From NCBI GenBank assembly GCA_045632605.1, contig JAZQXA010000097.1, positions 34,019 through 98,018 on the forward strand: 64,000 nt of DNA, read 5' to 3'. The notes beneath the pieces are model-generated. The model searched no databases. It worked only from the letters and a program-made list of their open reading frames with translations, and was not told where the DNA came from. This DNA comes from Flemingiibacterium sp045632605. GTDB taxonomy: Bacteria > Bacillota > Clostridia > Oscillospirales > CAG-272. This document shows, piece by piece, positions 25,601-33,317 of the stretch (the first letter of the stretch is position 1; every line of letters starts with the position of its first letter). The position numbers and the translations under genes were made by a program.

Positions 25601-25616
25601 CCGAACAAATATTCGG
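25601..25616. promoter_or_regulatory. LexA (SOS) box, with a second weaker site at 25565-25578
   Basis: CCGAACAAATATTCGG contains CGAACAAATATTCG, 13 of 14 matches to the Firmicutes LexA consensus CGAACRNRYGTTYG. It lies just downstream of the -10 box. A weaker copy, CGAACATTTGTGCT (about 11 of 14), overlaps the promoter spacer. Both positions would block RNA polymerase. No lexA gene is in the window. Confidence 0.7.
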
Positions 25617-25638
25617 TTGTAAAAACGGAGGATATAAC

Positions 25639-25974
25639 ATGACCGCAGCAGTAAGACAAACGGTAAAAGTATATACAGCAAATTTTGAGGGATGCACAAG
25701 CCGTGCAGGCTTTATTTTCAGACTTGCCCGTGCGATTTCAATCGATGCGGCAAGAGTGATAAAAGGTGAGGTGTGGCGTGCACTTTGTGAGCGTATTGCT
25801 TCGCTTGGTGCAGGAAATTCCCCGGTGCGTGTCCGCCTTGTCGGACTCGAAGACGCATATCCGTCGCTTACTCATGAATGCGAGTCGCTTTTGCGTATTC
25901 TTCGCACTGCACAAAGCAACTGCGATACTTTCAGTGCAGAGGCTATGGTCGGCGACAGAAGCTGGAAAATATAA
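25639..25974 (+). CDS. Small protein of unknown function, probably SOS-regulated
   Basis: A 111-residue soluble protein that I do not recognise. The ATG has GGAGG 7 bases upstream (25627-25631). There is no signal peptide, membrane segment or LysM domain, so it is not a YneA-type division inhibitor. Arg-rich amphipathic helices are likely (GFIFRLARAISIDAARVIKGE; SLTHECESLLRILRTAQS). It has three Cys (positions 16, 47 and 79 or close to these). It stands alone between terminators, with LexA boxes at its own promoter. A damage-response role is inferred only from those boxes. Confidence 0.75.
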   Translation: MTAAVRQTVKVYTANFEGCTSRAGFIFRLARAISIDAARVIKGEVWRALCERIASLGAGNSPVRVRLVGLEDAYPSLTHECESLLRILRTAQSNCDTFSAEAMVGDRSWKI

Positions 25975-26051
25975 ACACTTGTTCGGTGCTATCCAAGTTA
26001 AGTATCAGAATAATGCTTTGCAAAATTTGAAGTGTAGAAAAAAAGTTCTCG

Positions 26052-26081
26052 AATACCCGTAAAATTTACGGGTATTTTTTT
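26052..26081 (+). terminator. Terminator after the SOS-type gene
   Basis: AATACCCGTA pairs with TACGGGTATT (26052-26061/26067-26076) and a T run follows. Confidence 0.88.
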
Positions 26082-26091
26082 CGTTTACTAC

Positions 26092-26120
26092 TTGAAAAAT
26101 CCGCCAAAATGTGGTATACT
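26092..26120 (+). promoter_or_regulatory. hprK promoter
   Basis: TTGAAA (26092-26097), 17-base spacer, TATACT (26115-26120). Confidence 0.8.
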
Positions 26121-26143
26121 GTAAAGAGATGTATTATATTTTG

Positions 26144-26178
26144 AAAGGAGATTCGGGGATAACCCCGAAATTCGATAT
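26144..26178 (+). promoter_or_regulatory. Shine-Dalgarno and start codon separated by a hairpin (hprK)
   Basis: AAAGGAG (26144-26150) is 28 bases from the ATG at 26179. The gap contains a perfect hairpin, TTCGGGG-ATAA-CCCCGAA (26152-26169). Folding would leave an effective spacing of about 10 bases. No in-frame ATG, GTG or TTG lies closer to the ribosome site, and the protein start fits the family. Confidence 0.65.
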
Positions 26179-27123
26179 ATGTCAGACGTTTATACTGTTG
26201 AATTGTCAAAAATAATTTCTGAATTTTCACTCGAGAAAATCTATATGCCGGATGACAGTGACAAGATTCTCGTTCATCTTATGGATGTCAATCGTCCTGG
26301 ACTTCAGCTCGCAGGTTTTTTTGACCATTATGAGTCACAGCGTATTCAGATTATTGGCAAGGTTGAACACAGATATCTTCATTCCCTCAGCGAAGATCAA
26401 CGCCGCAATGCAATTTTGGGCTTCCTTGAAAGCAAGCCGGTTGCGGTTGTGATTTCTTCTTCCCTTGAGGTTTATCCTGAGTTTGTTGAGCTCGGTGAAT
26501 ATTTTGAGGTGCCGATACTTCGTACTGCGGATACAACGAGCACATTTATGGCGGCGTTGATTGCATTCCTCAATGTGCAGCTTGCGCCGAGGCTTACAAG
26601 ACACGGCGTTCTCGTTGAGGTTTACGGTGAGGGTGTTCTTATCCTCGGCGATTCCGGCGTTGGTAAATCAGAAACCGCTATCGAGCTTGTTAAGCGAGGT
26701 CACCGTCTTATCGCAGATGATGCGGTTGAAATCAAGCGTGTTTCGGCGAAAACGCTTGTCGGCAGTGCGCCGGAAATTATACGCCACTATGTTGAGCTTC
26801 GCGGAATCGGAATTGTTGATGTTCGCCGTATTTTTGGTATGGGTGCTGTCAAGCTTACCGAGAAAATTGACATGATAATTAACCTTGAGCCGTGGGTTCA
26901 GGGCAAAATGTATGACCGCTTCGGACTTGAATGCGAATACACTGAAATTCTCGGAATCAAGATTCCGACAACAACAATTCCGGTTAAGCCGGGACGTAAC
27001 CTTGCAATTATCCTCGAAATCGCCGCAATGAACAACCGTCAGAAAAAGATGGGATTCAATACGGCGGAGGAATTCAACAAAAAGCTTATGGGACAAATGG
27101 GTATTGAATCAAACGAATTTTAA
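26179..27123 (+). CDS. hprK: HPr kinase/phosphorylase
   Basis: A 314-residue bifunctional enzyme that phosphorylates and dephosphorylates Ser46 of HPr and so drives carbon catabolite control in Firmicutes. The N-terminal regulatory domain covers about 1-130. The kinase P-loop is GDSGVGKSE (about 157-165). The family signature region GIVDVRRIFGMGAVK lies at about 211-225. Length and layout are normal. In many Firmicutes lgt follows hprK, whereas here a nucleotidyltransferase and gal genes follow with short gaps, which suggests a link between catabolite control and sugar metabolism. Confidence 0.96.
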   Translation: MSDVYTVELSKIISEFSLEKIYMPDDSDKILVHLMDVNRPGLQLAGFFDHYESQRIQIIGKVEHRYLHSLSEDQRRNAILGFLESKPVAVVISSSLEVYPEFVELGEYFEVPILRTADTTSTFMAALIAFLNVQLAPRLTRHGVLVEVYGEGVLILGDSGVGKSETAIELVKRGHRLIADDAVEIKRVSAKTLVGSAPEIIRHYVELRGIGIVDVRRIFGMGAVKLTEKIDMIINLEPWVQGKMYDRFGLECEYTEILGIKIPTTTIPVKPGRNLAIILEIAAMNNRQKKMGFNTAEEFNKKLMGQMGIESNEF

Positions 27124-27146
27124 GTTGATTATAAGGAGAAACGAAT

Positions 27147-28046
27147 ATGACACTTGTTATTATGGCAGCCGGAATGGGTAGCCGCTACGGTGGACTCAAG
27201 CAGATTGACCCTATTACACCTCACGGCGAATTTATTGTCGATTTTTCAATCTACGATGCAATCCAGGCAGGATTTGATAAGGTCGTTTTCATCATCAAAA
27301 AAGAAAATTACGAAATTTTCCGCGAAACCGTTGGCGCACGAATTGAGGGCGCGATAAAGGTTGAATATGTATTCCAGTCACTTGAAGATATCCCGGAAGG
27401 ATTCACTGTTCCCGCGGGACGTGTTAAACCGTGGGGCACAGCTCATGCGGCACTTATGGCGGCTGATGCCGTAAATGAGCCGTTTGCTATTATAAATTCT
27501 GACGACTTTTACGGCAGAGATGCATTCAAGCAACTTTATGCTCAAATGGCAAATGCAAAGGACAACGGTCATTTCGCTATGGCAGGTTATATACTCGAAA
27601 ATACGATTACCGAAAACGGTTATGTTTCACGCGGAATCTGTGACGTTGTTAACGGCTATCTCAAAAATGTTGTTGAGCGCACCAAGATTCAGGAAAACGA
27701 CGGTGTGGTTCAGTATTCGGAAAATGACGCTTGGTATGACCTCGACCGAAAGTCTGTGGTTTCGATGAACTGTTGGGCATTTACTCCCGATGTTTTCAAA
27801 ATGCTGCGCGATGGCTTTGTTGCATTTTTAAAGGATCTTCCCGAAGCAAAAGATCCGCTTAAGGCAGAGTATTTCCTGCCGTTCCTCGTTCAGAGCCGTA
27901 TTGATTCCGGGGAATGTGATGTTCGTGTTCTCGAAACGAGCGCGAAATGGTATGGCGTTACATATGCTGAAGATAAGCCGAAATTTGTTGAGTTTATCAA
28001 GTCGCAGACCGAAGCCGGCGTTTATCCCGACGGTCTTTGGAAATAA
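27147..28046 (+). CDS. Sugar-1-phosphate nucleotidyltransferase family protein
   Basis: A 299-residue NTP_transferase-fold protein. The N-terminal motif MAAGMGSRYGGLKQ contains the nucleotide-binding G-x-G-x-R and Lys, and NSDDFYGRDAF (about 115-125) carries the metal-binding Asp. AGGRVKPWGTAHA-like sequence near residue 90-100 fits the sugar-phosphate site. It could be a UDP-sugar pyrophosphorylase acting on galactose or glucose 1-phosphate, which would fit galE and galM directly downstream, but nucleotide and sugar specificity are not visible. Ribosome site AAGGAG precedes the ATG. Confidence 0.82.
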   Translation: MTLVIMAAGMGSRYGGLKQIDPITPHGEFIVDFSIYDAIQAGFDKVVFIIKKENYEIFRETVGARIEGAIKVEYVFQSLEDIPEGFTVPAGRVKPWGTAHAALMAADAVNEPFAIINSDDFYGRDAFKQLYAQMANAKDNGHFAMAGYILENTITENGYVSRGICDVVNGYLKNVVERTKIQENDGVVQYSENDAWYDLDRKSVVSMNCWAFTPDVFKMLRDGFVAFLKDLPEAKDPLKAEYFLPFLVQSRIDSGECDVRVLETSAKWYGVTYAEDKPKFVEFIKSQTEAGVYPDGLWK

Positions 28047-28074
28047 TTTCAGTTTGTTAGATAGGAGATAAAAT

Positions 28075-29088
28075 ATGTCTATTTTAGTAACCGGCGGTGC
28101 CGGATTCATCGGCTCACACACTGTTGTTGAGCTTCTTAACATTGGCAAGGAGGTTGTCATTGCTGACAATTTCTGCAATTCTAAGCCTGTTGTTCTTGAC
28201 CGTATCAGAAAGATTACGGGAAAGGATTTTAAGTTTTACAATGTTGATCTCTGTGACAAAAATGCGCTTGAGGTTGTGTTTGCATCTGAGAAGATTGATT
28301 CTGCAATTCACTTTGCAGGGCTCAAGGCTGTTGGCGAATCGTGTTCGATCCCGCTGCGCTACTATCAGAACAATCTCATCAGCACTCTTAATCTTTGCGA
28401 GCTGATGGCGAAATATAACTGCAAAAATCTTGTTTTCTCATCGTCCGCAACTGTTTACGGCAAGCCGGCTTCTGTACCGATTCGCGAGGACTTTCCGAAT
28501 TCTGCAACAAATCCGTACGGTGAAACAAAGCTGATGATTGAGCATATTCTTAAAGATCTTTACCGTGCCGACTCCGAATGGAACACAGCAATTCTTCGTT
28601 ATTTCAATCCAATCGGTGCTCATGAATCCGGTATGATAGGTGAAGATCCGTCAGGAATCCCGAACAATCTCATGCCGTATATCACTCAGGTTGCTATTGG
28701 AAAGCGTGAATGTCTGTCCGTTTTCGGCGACGACTACGATACACATGACGGAACCGGTGTACGTGATTACATCCACGTTGTTGACCTTGCAAGAGCGCAT
28801 CTTGCGGCTCTTTCGTGGCTTGAAAACAAGCCGGGACTCGACGTATTCAATGTCGGTACCGGACACGGATATTCGGTGCTTGATATTGTAAAGGCTTATG
28901 AGGCTGCTACGGGAAAGAAGATCAATTACAAGATCGCTCCGCGCCGCCCCGGCGATATTGACGAATGTTACGCAGACCCGACAAAGGCACGCGAGGTGCT
29001 CGGCTGGCAGGCAAAGCACGGTATTGAGGATATGTGCCGTGACAGCTCACGCTGGCAGACACTCAATCCGAACGGATACGATGAATAA
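28075..29088 (+). CDS. galE: UDP-glucose 4-epimerase
   Basis: A 337-residue short-chain dehydrogenase-type epimerase that interconverts UDP-galactose and UDP-glucose. The NAD motif GGAGFIGSHT is at residues 7-16. The catalytic Ser/Tyr/Lys are seen in SSSATVYG (about 122) and YGETK (about 147-151). GDIDECYADPTKA near residue 290 is typical of GalE. Length equals the family norm. TAGGAGAT precedes the ATG. Co-directional with the nucleotidyltransferase and galM. Confidence 0.97.
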   Translation: MSILVTGGAGFIGSHTVVELLNIGKEVVIADNFCNSKPVVLDRIRKITGKDFKFYNVDLCDKNALEVVFASEKIDSAIHFAGLKAVGESCSIPLRYYQNNLISTLNLCELMAKYNCKNLVFSSSATVYGKPASVPIREDFPNSATNPYGETKLMIEHILKDLYRADSEWNTAILRYFNPIGAHESGMIGEDPSGIPNNLMPYITQVAIGKRECLSVFGDDYDTHDGTGVRDYIHVVDLARAHLAALSWLENKPGLDVFNVGTGHGYSVLDIVKAYEAATGKKINYKIAPRRPGDIDECYADPTKAREVLGWQAKHGIEDMCRDSSRWQTLNPNGYDE

Positions 29089-29109
29089 AATTTTTCAGAG
29101 GAATTTCAG

Positions 29110-30168
29110 ATGATAACAAAGGAACTTTTTGGCAAAAAGCCTTGCGGAAGCGAGGTTTATGCATATACACTCACAAATAAAAACGGAGCATCGGTGAAGA
29201 TTCTCACGATGGGGGGCATAATACAGTCGCTTCTCGTTCCTGACCGCAACGGTAATATGGCGGACGTTGTTTTCGGATTTGACACGCTTGACGGATATCT
29301 CAAAGATAATGGCTATCAAGGTGCTGTTATCGGACGTTACTGCAACCGTATTGCAAACGGACGTTTTACACTCAACGGAATAACATATCAGCTTGCACTC
29401 AACGAGAACGGAAAGGTTCATCTTCACGGCGGCAATGTCGGATTCAACAAAAAGATTTGGGACACGGTGCCGTATGAGAAGGTTGGAGAGCAGGGAGTTA
29501 TTATGACAACAGTCAGCGAGGACGCCGAGGAAAATTATCCCGGAACACTCCGCGTTAAGGTAACTTACAGCTTTACTGATGAAAATGAGCTTAAGATTCA
29601 CTATGAGGCAACGACTGACCAGGATACGGTTATAAATATGACGAATCACTCATATTTCAATCTTGGCGGTTATAATTCCGGTTCAGTTCTTGAACATTCA
29701 CTTGTGATTGATTCTGATGCAATATCGGCGATAAATGATAAGCTGATTCCGACCGGCGAGGCTTACAGCGTTGAAGGGACTCCGTTTGATTTCAGAGAAG
29801 CTAAAAAAATCGGCGAGCGCATTGATGATACCTCCGATGCACAGCTTGCTCTTGTCGGAGGATATGACCACAACTATATTCTGAATTCTGACGGCGAAAT
29901 GAAAAAGGCTGCCGAGCTTTACGACGAAAAGTCCGGCCGTGTGATGTCGGTTATAACCGACCAGACATCGGTTCAGCTTTACGCTTCGCTCGGCATGAAC
30001 GGTGAAATACCCATGAAGGGCGGAATGAAGCAGACACCGAAAACTGCGGTTTGCCTTGAAACACAGCACGCCCCCGACAGTCCGAATCACGATAATTTCC
30101 CGTCAACAAAGCTTCGTGTCGGCGAAAAATACGATACTACCACGATTTATGCGTTTGGTATAAAATAA
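29110..30168 (+). CDS. galM: Aldose 1-epimerase (galactose mutarotase)
   Basis: A 352-residue beta-sandwich enzyme that interconverts alpha and beta anomers of hexoses. GRYCNRIANGRF (about 76-87), the His pair region NMTNHSYFNLGG (about 177-188) with catalytic His, and LETQHAPDSPNH (about 316-327) with catalytic Glu are all present. AGAGGAA lies upstream of the ATG. With GalE it completes two Leloir-pathway steps; galactokinase and GalT are not in the window. Confidence 0.95.
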   Translation: MITKELFGKKPCGSEVYAYTLTNKNGASVKILTMGGIIQSLLVPDRNGNMADVVFGFDTLDGYLKDNGYQGAVIGRYCNRIANGRFTLNGITYQLALNENGKVHLHGGNVGFNKKIWDTVPYEKVGEQGVIMTTVSEDAEENYPGTLRVKVTYSFTDENELKIHYEATTDQDTVINMTNHSYFNLGGYNSGSVLEHSLVIDSDAISAINDKLIPTGEAYSVEGTPFDFREAKKIGERIDDTSDAQLALVGGYDHNYILNSDGEMKKAAELYDEKSGRVMSVITDQTSVQLYASLGMNGEIPMKGGMKQTPKTAVCLETQHAPDSPNHDNFPSTKLRVGEKYDTTTIYAFGIK

Positions 30169-30185
30169 CTCCACTTGGAGGATAA

Positions 30186-31079
30186 ATGCAAGAATTTTTT
30201 AATCATTTGTTTCATACCCTTGTCCATACGCTTGAGCATACCTGGTATATGCTCCCCTTGCTTCTCCTCATTTACCTACTCATTGAGGTTGTTGAGCATA
30301 AGGCGATGGATAGGGTTCGCCGTGTGCTTGCAAGCGAGAATCTCGGAATAGTCGGTGCATCTGCGCTCGGACTTTTTCCGCAGTGCGGTTTTTCGGTTGC
30401 GGCGGCTAATTTGTATGCAGAGCGTCTTGTGAGTGCCGGAGTTGTTGCGGCGGTTTTTGTTGCAACAAGTGATGAGGCCTTCCCGATACTCATAGCAAAT
30501 CCCGGCAGTGCAAAATGGTTTCTGCCGCTGCTTGCGGTGAAATTTATTTATGCGATTGCGGTTGGCTTCCTTGTCAATTTTATTTTTCGCATCACCGGAC
30601 TCGATAAGGCAAAGCACCGAGAAGCTCACAGTCACGGAGAGCATATACATGAGGGCGGAGAACATCACCACTGCTCTCACTGCGACAGTAGAAACGGTAT
30701 TATCTCCGCTGCTTTAAAAAGAGGTATATCCATATTTGCGTTCGTTTTTGTGACGAGCTTTGCGCTTCATCTTGTAATCGACCTTGTTGGCGAGGACAAG
30801 CTTGGTGCTTTTATGATGACAGACAGCATATTCCAGCCGTTTTTGACCGCACTTATCGGGCTTGTTCCAAACTGCGCGGCAAGTGTTGTCACAACCGAGC
30901 TTTTTGTTTCGGGAACACTTGGATTCGGTTCGCTTGCGGCGGCACTTTCAGCAGGTGCAGGCGTTGGTATGCTTGTACTTTTCCGAGTTAACCGTTCATA
31001 CAAACAAAACTTTGCTTTTGTGGGGATTTTATATCTTGCATCGGCTCTGCTCGGCGTACTTATAGAAATTCTGATTTAA
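30186..31079 (+). CDS. Putative heavy-metal exporter (ArsP_2 / 10-TM family)
   Basis: A 297-residue membrane protein with about eight to ten hydrophobic segments. Two related Cys motifs, FPQCGFS (about residue 65) and VPNCAAS (about 227), mark the two repeats of this family. Between them lies a His/Glu-rich loop with clustered HSHGEHIHEGGEHHHCSHCD (about 143-162), very likely a metal-binding site. Relatives are annotated as arsenic efflux or putative manganese transporters; the metal is not known. TTGGAGGAT precedes the ATG. It lies between galM and prfA without clear functional ties. Confidence 0.8.
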   Translation: MQEFFNHLFHTLVHTLEHTWYMLPLLLLIYLLIEVVEHKAMDRVRRVLASENLGIVGASALGLFPQCGFSVAAANLYAERLVSAGVVAAVFVATSDEAFPILIANPGSAKWFLPLLAVKFIYAIAVGFLVNFIFRITGLDKAKHREAHSHGEHIHEGGEHHHCSHCDSRNGIISAALKRGISIFAFVFVTSFALHLVIDLVGEDKLGAFMMTDSIFQPFLTALIGLVPNCAASVVTTELFVSGTLGFGSLAAALSAGAGVGMLVLFRVNRSYKQNFAFVGILYLASALLGVLIEILI

Positions 31080-31084
31080 CACTT

Positions 31085-31113
31085 CCGCACACGTGATACG
31101 TGTGCGGCGGCTG
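31085..31113 (+). terminator. Hairpin between the metal exporter gene and prfA
   Basis: CCGCACACGT (31085-31094) pairs perfectly with ACGTGTGCGG (31098-31107), loop GAT, with a short T run only after seven further bases. Probably a partial terminator. Confidence 0.55.
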
Positions 31114-31144
31114 TTTTCTTGAAACAAAAAGGAAAACCATAAAA

Positions 31145-32209
31145 ATGTTTGAAAAGCTTAAAATTACTGAAGAAAATTACGAAAAAATGGCAGAGGAGCT
31201 TGCTCTTCCCGAGGTTATAAGCGACCAGGAACGCTATACGAAGCTGATGCGTGAGCATAAACGGCTTACTCCTATTGTCGAAAAATATCGAGAATATACT
31301 GCGTGTGAAACACAGTTCCACGATACGGAAGAAATGCTCGGTGAGAAGCTTGATCCTGATATGGAGGAGCTTGTGCGAGAGGAGCTTAATGAGCTCAAAG
31401 AAAGGCTTCCTGTGCTCGAACAGGAGCTTCAGATACTTCTCCTGCCGCACGATCCGAATGATGACAAGAATGTAATCATCGAAATTCGCGGCGGTGCCGG
31501 CGGTGAGGAAGCAGCACTCTTTGCGTATGTGCTTTACCGTATGTACAATATGTATGCGGCAAGTGTCGGTTGGAAGACAGAGATAATCTCCTGCAACGAA
31601 ACTGAGCTTGGCGGATTTAAGGAAGTAAGCTTCATGGTTGAGGGGGAGGGTGCTTATTCAAGATTAAAGTTTGAATCGGGCGTTCACCGTGTACAGCGCG
31701 TCCCCGTTACCGAATCGCAGGGAAGAATACAGACCTCGACGGCGACTGTTGCAGTGCTTCCCGAAGCGGAAGATGTTGAAATTGAAATTAATCAATCCGA
31801 TCTTGAGATTGAAACTATAAAATCAAGCGGTGCCGGCGGTCAGCACGTTAATAAGACGGAATCGGCGATAAGACTGCTTCATAAGCCTACCGGAATCGTT
31901 ATTGAATGTCAGGACGAGCGTTCGCAGTTCAAGAATCGCGACAAGGCAATGAAGCTGCTTCGCACCAAGCTTTTTGATATGAAACAAGCAGAACAGGATG
32001 CTAAAATTGCATCCGAGCGAAAGAGTCAGGTTGGCACGGGTGACAGAAGTGAACGTATACGTACTTACAACTATCCGCAGAGCCGTGTTACCGACCACAG
32101 AATCGGTGTTACTCTCCATTCGCTTGAGGAGTTTTTGAACGGCGATATTGCCGAAATGCTTACTGCCCTCGCTACGGCAGACACTGCCGCAAAGCTCGCG
32201 AACGGCTGA
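31145..32209 (+). CDS. prfA: Peptide chain release factor 1
   Basis: A 354-residue release factor that reads UAG and UAA. The GGQ motif is in SSGAGGQHVNKTES (about 222-235), and the stop-codon reading PxT motif is RVPVTESQGR (about 180-189). I start it at the ATG at 31145; AAAAAGGAAAA lies upstream, and the frame before it only covers the intergenic hairpin. The methyltransferase gene prmC, often the next gene, is not here; a Sua5 enzyme follows instead. Confidence 0.97.
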   Translation: MFEKLKITEENYEKMAEELALPEVISDQERYTKLMREHKRLTPIVEKYREYTACETQFHDTEEMLGEKLDPDMEELVREELNELKERLPVLEQELQILLLPHDPNDDKNVIIEIRGGAGGEEAALFAYVLYRMYNMYAASVGWKTEIISCNETELGGFKEVSFMVEGEGAYSRLKFESGVHRVQRVPVTESQGRIQTSTATVAVLPEAEDVEIEINQSDLEIETIKSSGAGGQHVNKTESAIRLLHKPTGIVIECQDERSQFKNRDKAMKLLRTKLFDMKQAEQDAKIASERKSQVGTGDRSERIRTYNYPQSRVTDHRIGVTLHSLEEFLNGDIAEMLTALATADTAAKLANG

Positions 32210-32236
32210 TATATCTAAAAAATCGAAAGGACAAAA

Positions 32237-33274
32237 ATGGACACTATAATATCACGTCTTACCGATGATGAAAAATTAAACAGCGAAATATTTGCCTATG
32301 CAGGCAAAATGCTTCGCGATGGCGGACTTGTTGCATTTCCGACTGAAACAGTTTACGGTCTTGGTGCAAATGCGCTGAATTCCGATGCGGCGGCAAAAAT
32401 TTACGCTGCAAAGGGAAGACCTTCCGATAATCCTTTGATAGTTCATCTCTCAAAGGTTGAGGATGCTGACAAATACTGCTATACAAGCGAGCTTTTTTGG
32501 CGTATTGCAGAAAAATTCATGCCGGGACCGATAACGGTTGTTATGCCAAAGCGCGAATGTATTCCCGATACTGTAACGGGTGGACTTGATACGGTTGCGA
32601 TACGTATTCCGTCAAATGAATCTGCAAGACGGCTTATTGAGGCGGCGGGTGTACCGATAGCTGCACCGAGTGCAAATTTATCGGGCAAGCCGAGCCCGAC
32701 GTGCTACGAGCACGTTGCGGCAGACATGGTGGGACGAATCAATATGATTGTTGCCGGTGACGAATCCGACATCGGAGTGGAATCTACGATTATAAAGATT
32801 GACGACGGCAAAATAACACTGCTCCGACCGGGCGGTGTTACCGTTGAGATGCTCGAAGAAATCGGCGAAGTCGAATTTGACCGTGCTATAATTGGAAAGC
32901 TTGCTGACGGTGAGCGTCCACTTGCACCGGGTATGAAATACAGACATTATGCACCGGAAACACGGCTGGTCATGCTTGACGGCTCGGATGAGCAGATATA
33001 TGAGTTTTTATCGGAGCAGGCAGAGTTAAAAAAGGTTGGCATACTTATGTTTGATGACGAAACCGAGAAATTCTCCGACCTTGCGATATGCCGGGTTTCG
33101 CTTGGTGAGCACTGTGCCGAAAATGAGGCGCACAGTCTTTTTAAGATGCTCCGGGCAATTGACAATGAAAATTGCGATGTTTTCTATACCAAGGTTCCCG
33201 AAAAGACGGGGATCGGACTTGCGGTATATAACCGTCTTTTAAAGGCGGCAGGACATGAGATAATTAAGCTTTAA
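32237..33274 (+). CDS. L-threonylcarbamoyladenylate synthase (Sua5/YrdC type)
   Basis: A 345-residue enzyme that makes threonylcarbamoyl-AMP for the t6A37 modification of ANN-decoding tRNAs. The N-terminal YrdC domain (about 1-205) has FPTETVYGLGANA and the KGRPSDNPL substrate loop. The C-terminal Sua5 domain (about 235-340) makes it the long form. LAPGMKYRHYAPET links the two and is a known Sua5 linker motif. Ribosome site AAAGGA precedes the ATG. Pairing with prfA gives a small translation-fidelity group. Confidence 0.95.
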   Translation: MDTIISRLTDDEKLNSEIFAYAGKMLRDGGLVAFPTETVYGLGANALNSDAAAKIYAAKGRPSDNPLIVHLSKVEDADKYCYTSELFWRIAEKFMPGPITVVMPKRECIPDTVTGGLDTVAIRIPSNESARRLIEAAGVPIAAPSANLSGKPSPTCYEHVAADMVGRINMIVAGDESDIGVESTIIKIDDGKITLLRPGGVTVEMLEEIGEVEFDRAIIGKLADGERPLAPGMKYRHYAPETRLVMLDGSDEQIYEFLSEQAELKKVGILMFDDETEKFSDLAICRVSLGEHCAENEAHSLFKMLRAIDNENCDVFYTKVPEKTGIGLAVYNRLLKAAGHEIIKL

Positions 33275-33317
33275 AAGGCTTTTTGGATAAATTTTTAGAA
33301 CGAAACGGAGAACGACG

